Shown piece after piece: positions 60,290-64,000 of a stretch of 64,000 nt of DNA. Under the pieces are notes generated by a model. The model worked only from the letters and a program-made list of their open reading frames with translations. It made no database searches and was not told where the DNA came from. The position numbers and the translations under genes were made by a program. The stretch is from Leucaena leucocephala. Lineage: Eukaryota > Streptophyta > Magnoliopsida > Fabales > Fabaceae. How positions within the stretch are numbered: position 1 is the first letter of the stretch; each line of letters opens with the position of its first letter. Location: contig CM073547.1 in the NCBI GenBank assembly GCA_037074615.1, positions 1,178,001-1,242,000 of the forward strand. The letters run 5' to 3'.

Positions 60290-61575
60290 TCCTGCAGCTC
60301 TCGATGTTCTTTTGTCATCACTATATATATGGGTCGTCTTCAATCTTCAATTTTTCTGAAATTTAACAACTTTTATAAATTCTTCAGAACTAGTAGATTT
60401 TGACTCGGTCGTTTATCTTCTTAATTTGAATTGTCCATATATCTTCATCTGCAAGTTCAACGCCTATTACTATTTCATTGAAAGGGCCGCCTTTTATTTT
60501 ACTCACAAGGGATTTGCAGTATGCAGATTGAAGATCTGTGCTTTATACTTTTTTTTTTATTAATCTTAATGACTTGAGGCTCTGGACTTTGCAGCAAGCG
60601 AAAGGTTGAAGACACTTTTTTCTCAACCTTTTGAACGATGAGTTGAGAAAAGACGGTTATGCCCTTGATTATGTTGATTGTTTGTGTATGTTGTAAGCAT
60701 GCTGGGTTCTGTTCTGCCGATCCCTCTTGTAATTTGAAAGGATGGCATTACTGTTTTTGCTTTAGGCAACGGAATGCCTTTTTATTGCCATAATATTGGA
60801 AAAGGGATTCCTTTAACTTCTACTACCAATGCTTCTTCTTCTCTCTTCTCGGAGTTCACTTTTTTGGGTATCATGCCATGCATTCTCTTTTTAACAGAGC
60901 TATGGCAACTATTTGATGTTTTAAGTTGTTTTTTTTAGTTATTTGATGTCAGTGAATCAAAATCTTATCCAGAGTGCTGAAAGAACATAGGCCCCGTTTG
61001 GTACATAGACCTGAATTTTAGTGGATTGAGATTGAGATTGAGATTGGGATTGGGATTGGGATTTGGTACATAGACCTGATAACATGATAATTTAAACATT
61101 AGCAAGTCATGCCAGACCATGATGCTTCTGTAAATCATTGAGGCGCAACTCTAAATTTTTTGTTTGTTAATCATAGCTAAAAGTTAAACAGTCAGTGTAC
61201 AATCCTTACCTGTAACATATGCTTATATGTCTTCAAATTATTGTAGCATTCAGATTATTAGTGATGATTTGAACTTATAATATGCTCGGACGTGGTGGTC
61301 CATGATTCTATTCTTTGTACTGGTCTATTTGTTTGGGGATCGGTACAAAATTCTAAATCTTTCTTGTAGCATAATGTGAGGAAAAATTAGATCCCCTTGT
61401 CAGTAGCTTCTTTAAATATTTTTTTTGGGAGTTAAGAGAGGCAACTTGCTATATCATGATATGAATACCAAACCATTATGCTTCGTTTTAAAAGATGTTT
61501 TCTTTTAAGAATATTCTTCTGGCATTTGGTTTCAAGTCAACCATAGAATTTAAAACATACTTTTCTGAATATCCA
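60290..61575. other. spacer between the exon-1 remnant and the cyclophilin pseudogene
   Basis: No coding sequence was recognised. At 60990-61080 there is GGCCCCGTTTGGTA, a terminal sequence common to plant DNA transposons and MITEs. A direct repeat of TTTGGTACATAGACCTGA (about 61005 and 61062) flanks a (GAGATT)n/(GGGATT)n run (61027-61062). No cyclophilin exon 1 was found here. Confidence 0.5.
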
Positions 61576-61576
61576 G

Positions 61577-63009
61577 GGTTGTTGCTTCCGTCAGATTATT
61601 AGAAAAGCTTTATGATCCAAGGAGGAGATATATCTGCTGGTGGAGAATCTATATATGGAATGAAGTTTGAAGATGAGAATTTTGAGTTGAAGCATGAACG
61701 AAAAGGGATGTTATCAATGGAAGATTCTGGCCCTAACACCAATTATTCTCAGTTTTTTATTACCACTACTCGAACTCCTCATCTTGATGGTAAGCATGTG
61801 GTATTTTGGAAGTTAGTAAAGGGAATGGGAGTGGTCCGTTCGGTGGAGCATGTTACAACCCCACTGTTGATGTTAAAATTGTGGACTGTGGAGAAATTCC
61901 TCAAGAAACAGATGATGGAATATGTAACTTTTTCAAAGACGGCGATGCTTATCCTGATTGGCCGGCAGACCTTGATGAAAGCCCTAATGATCTCCATTGG
62001 TGGATGAATGCTGTTGATTCCATTAAAACTTTTGGTAACGTGTACTTCAAGGTATTGGGGTTTTATTGTAGTCTCTTTTAAGTCTCACCTGCTTCATTTG
62101 ATGTTCATGTTCTGCTGGCTAATATTTCTTCCGTTCTTATAATTGCATTCATCATTTTTTCCTCTGCCAGAAACAAGATTATAAAATGGCTTTAAAGAAG
62201 TATCGGAAGGCTCTACGCTACGCTGATCTTTGCTGGGAGAAAGAAGGGGTTGATGCAGGCATGCTAACTTTTTTTGGTATTTTTTATTTGACTGTATGGT
62301 GAAGATGCCACAAATTTACTATACCTCATTTAAATTTGATACCCTAATGTTAATTCCTTTTCAGACAAGAGTTCAAGTTTGAGAAAAACCAAGTCTCAGA
62401 TTTTTTCAAACTGCTCTGTAAGTTCAAAGCCATTGCATATTGATTTCATTCTGTCTCATGTTTTGTTGTTTCCCTTCAAGTAATTGTTCTTGGCATATTT
62501 GCTTTTTAGGCTTGTAAATTGAAGTTAGGGGATCTCAAAGGAGCATTATTAGATACAGAATTTGCAATGCGCGAAGCAGACGATGTCAAAGCTTCGTTTC
62601 GCCAAGGGCAGGTTGGTATTTCTATTAACGAACGTTTTTTTGTCACCATTTGGAGGCATTTAGATCTAAATATAATGAATCCCACTTTGCAATATGATAA
62701 ACATGTTGCTTCCATCTTCCTAGGCATACATGGTGCTCAATGACATTGATGCTACAGTATAAAGCTTCAAAAAGGCACTAATCTTGGAGCCAGATGATGG
62801 TACGGGTTCCATTCACATCTTTAAAATAATCTGTACCGTATATCATTGATATTTATGAACAAAAATGGATTTAAATGTATTCTAGTATTCAACTTTATGC
62901 CTAAACTTGTTTTGAGGCTTTAACTGAAGAAATAGTTGTTGATTGCTCACTTGAGATCTGGTGATTTTCAGCTGGAATCAAAAAGGAACTTACTGCTGCC
63001 AGGAGAATG
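61577..63009 (+). pseudogene. cyclophilin-40 (CYP40/SQUINT-type) pseudogene
   Basis: The intact family is a peptidyl-prolyl isomerase with a C-terminal TPR domain that binds Hsp90 and promotes AGO1 loading in plants. Remnant exons: 61577-62051, 62171-62258, 62365-62417, 62510-62611, 62724 to about 62801, 62972-63009. Recognisable blocks are MIQGGDISAG, GGESIYGMKFEDENFELKHE, SQFFITTTRTPHLDGKHVVF, DYPDWPADLDESP-like, and the TPR blocks YKMALKKYRKALRYADLCWE and KLKLGDLKGALLDTEFAMR. Lesions: exon 1 absent; a frame change before ATG 61612; loss of about three codons after SAG; an out-of-frame deletion at about 61860 (roughly 17 nt short of the family); a stop at 62760-62762 replacing Glu; a GC donor after 62258; no recognisable final exon. 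Introns are retained, so this is a duplicated gene, not a processed copy. Confidence 0.88.
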
Positions 63010-64000
63010 GTGAGTGTATCTGCAAGTTTGGCAACATTCCTTTATTTTTTTGGATTAAAAGAGCAAATACTAACAGCTTGAAGTTTGATTTCCTATTTAT
63101 AGGAAAGTTTTCATGCCGCTAGTCATCAAACAAATGCGTATTGGTCTATCTAACTGATTCAGTGTTTTTGGCATATTGCTGATAGACACAAGCGGGAAAA
63201 GGATGCATGTAAAAACAATGTTTCAATAACATTTCTGGCATGTGCTAACTATTCGGGGTAAACATAGATGTGAACGGATTTATGTATTTGGTGATAGATC
63301 CTCTAAGTTAAAGGTTTTTGTTTTAAACATGTGCATGCTTCCAATTTGAATCGTCTGCGCCAATTGCCGATGTATCGTTGACAGATTTAAGTTGCCTTGA
63401 TGCAATTTTATAACATTTGCCCTTCAGCTTAATTTTTTCTGCAGGGGAGAACAACCTGATCGCGCGGCAAATACAGTATAAAATTTTCAGGTTTTGAGTC
63501 CATTGTTGCAAAGTTAGTAGGAATGAAGTTCAGAAGAATTGAAGGAGAAAGTGTTTTTTTTTCTTTTCAAAATGATAGTAATAACCAAACTTTTATTTTT
63601 TTTATTTTAATTCTTGTTGTTTCCCCGTTTCTCGAGCATGTAAGTCTGTAAAATGACTTTAAACAGTTTCATGGCGATCCCAGTGAATGAAAACGCATTA
63701 TAGCTTATGGAACCACTGGCAATGCTTTATCTGATTCTAATATTTTAGTAATTTTACCATTGGCGGTATGGATACTTTGGGGGTATAAGATTCTTCATGC
63801 TCCTTTTGACAACCTGTAGAAATGCACTCATGCATGCAGCAATATATTGATTTCCTAGGAAATAAAATAGAAAATGCAGAATGAACCAAGTATCGTATCT
63901 CTAATCTCTGATTCCCGACAGACAGCTATACGATTTGTGTAAAATAACCTTCGCCCTCAGCTTTGTACAAAGTATTTTGTAACGGCATATATCATATTGT
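63010..64000. other. flank of the cyclophilin pseudogene
   Basis: No gene was recognised. The expected last CYP40 exon (a basic, Lys/Arg-rich end) was not found. The rest is A/T-rich spacer. Confidence 0.45.

Noticed and set aside
1..64000. Novel defence, toxin or secondary-metabolite gene cluster
   Set aside because: The genes are unlinked plant cellular functions with no shared pathway. No clustered enzymes, viral genes or toxin genes were seen.

Overview
The window is nuclear DNA of a flowering plant, almost certainly a eudicot and probably a rosid. The genes are rich in GT-AG introns, their products match plant-only families (KIN-12 phragmoplast kinesin, SnRK2, GARP/HHO factor, OTP51), and the spacers are AT-rich and full of plant transposon debris (MULE, hAT, a TRIM-like retroelement, MITEs). 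No bacterial, viral or organellar segment was seen, and no defence island or CRISPR array. Gene names rest on recalled family features, since no search could be run.

Layout. 1-8.5 kb is spacer with one leftward leader-like segment (2.0-2.8 kb) and a tandem duplication. 9.06-25.76 kb (+) is a 37-exon KIN-12 kinesin (POK2/KIN-12D type); my splice model is open throughout and gives 3000 aa. A perfect mitotic MSA element lies about 450 bp upstream of its ATG. 26.72-28.39 kb is a 1.67-kb Mutator-like hairpin element with a 9-bp target duplication, itself carrying a 568-bp hAT (Ac/Ds-like) element with an 8-bp duplication. 28.5-30.55 kb (+) is a plastid-type membrane protein gene (EMB1273-like) with apparent frameshifts. 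30.93-33.72 kb (-) is a complete 9-exon SnRK2.6/OST1-type kinase gene (364 aa). 36.93-40.06 kb (+) is an OTP51-like PPR/LAGLIDADG gene with one in-frame stop and two frameshifts. 40.47-41.45 kb may be a two-exon secreted Cys-rich protein gene. 41.5-48.9 kb is AT-rich spacer. 48.96-51.13 kb (+) is a complete five-exon HHO5/HHO6-type transcription factor (380 aa). 53.5-54.6 kb is a repeat with a tandem duplication of about 0.48 kb. 55.2-55.9 kb is a decayed coding remnant. 57.7-58.04 kb is a small membrane protein gene. 58.37-59.88 kb is a minisatellite of about 32 units built on TGGCCCA/TGGGCCA. 60.02 kb is an exon-1 remnant, and 61.58-63.01 kb is a cyclophilin-40 (SQUINT-type) pseudogene.

How they relate. 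The genes are independent transcription units, not a pathway. Three regulatory or cytoskeletal genes (kinesin, SnRK2, HHO) have perfect frames, while the four housekeeping or plastid-type loci (EMB1273-like, OTP51, CYP40 and the exon-1 remnant) carry lesions. From memory, OTP51 (At2g15820) lies near CYP40/SQN (At2g15790), and EMB1273 (At1g49510) near HHO6 (At1g49560) in Arabidopsis, so the block looks like a mosaic of conserved neighbourhoods. The lesion pattern would fit fractionation of one homeolog after genome duplication; uncorrected single-base assembly errors are the main alternative for OTP51 and the EMB1273-like gene.
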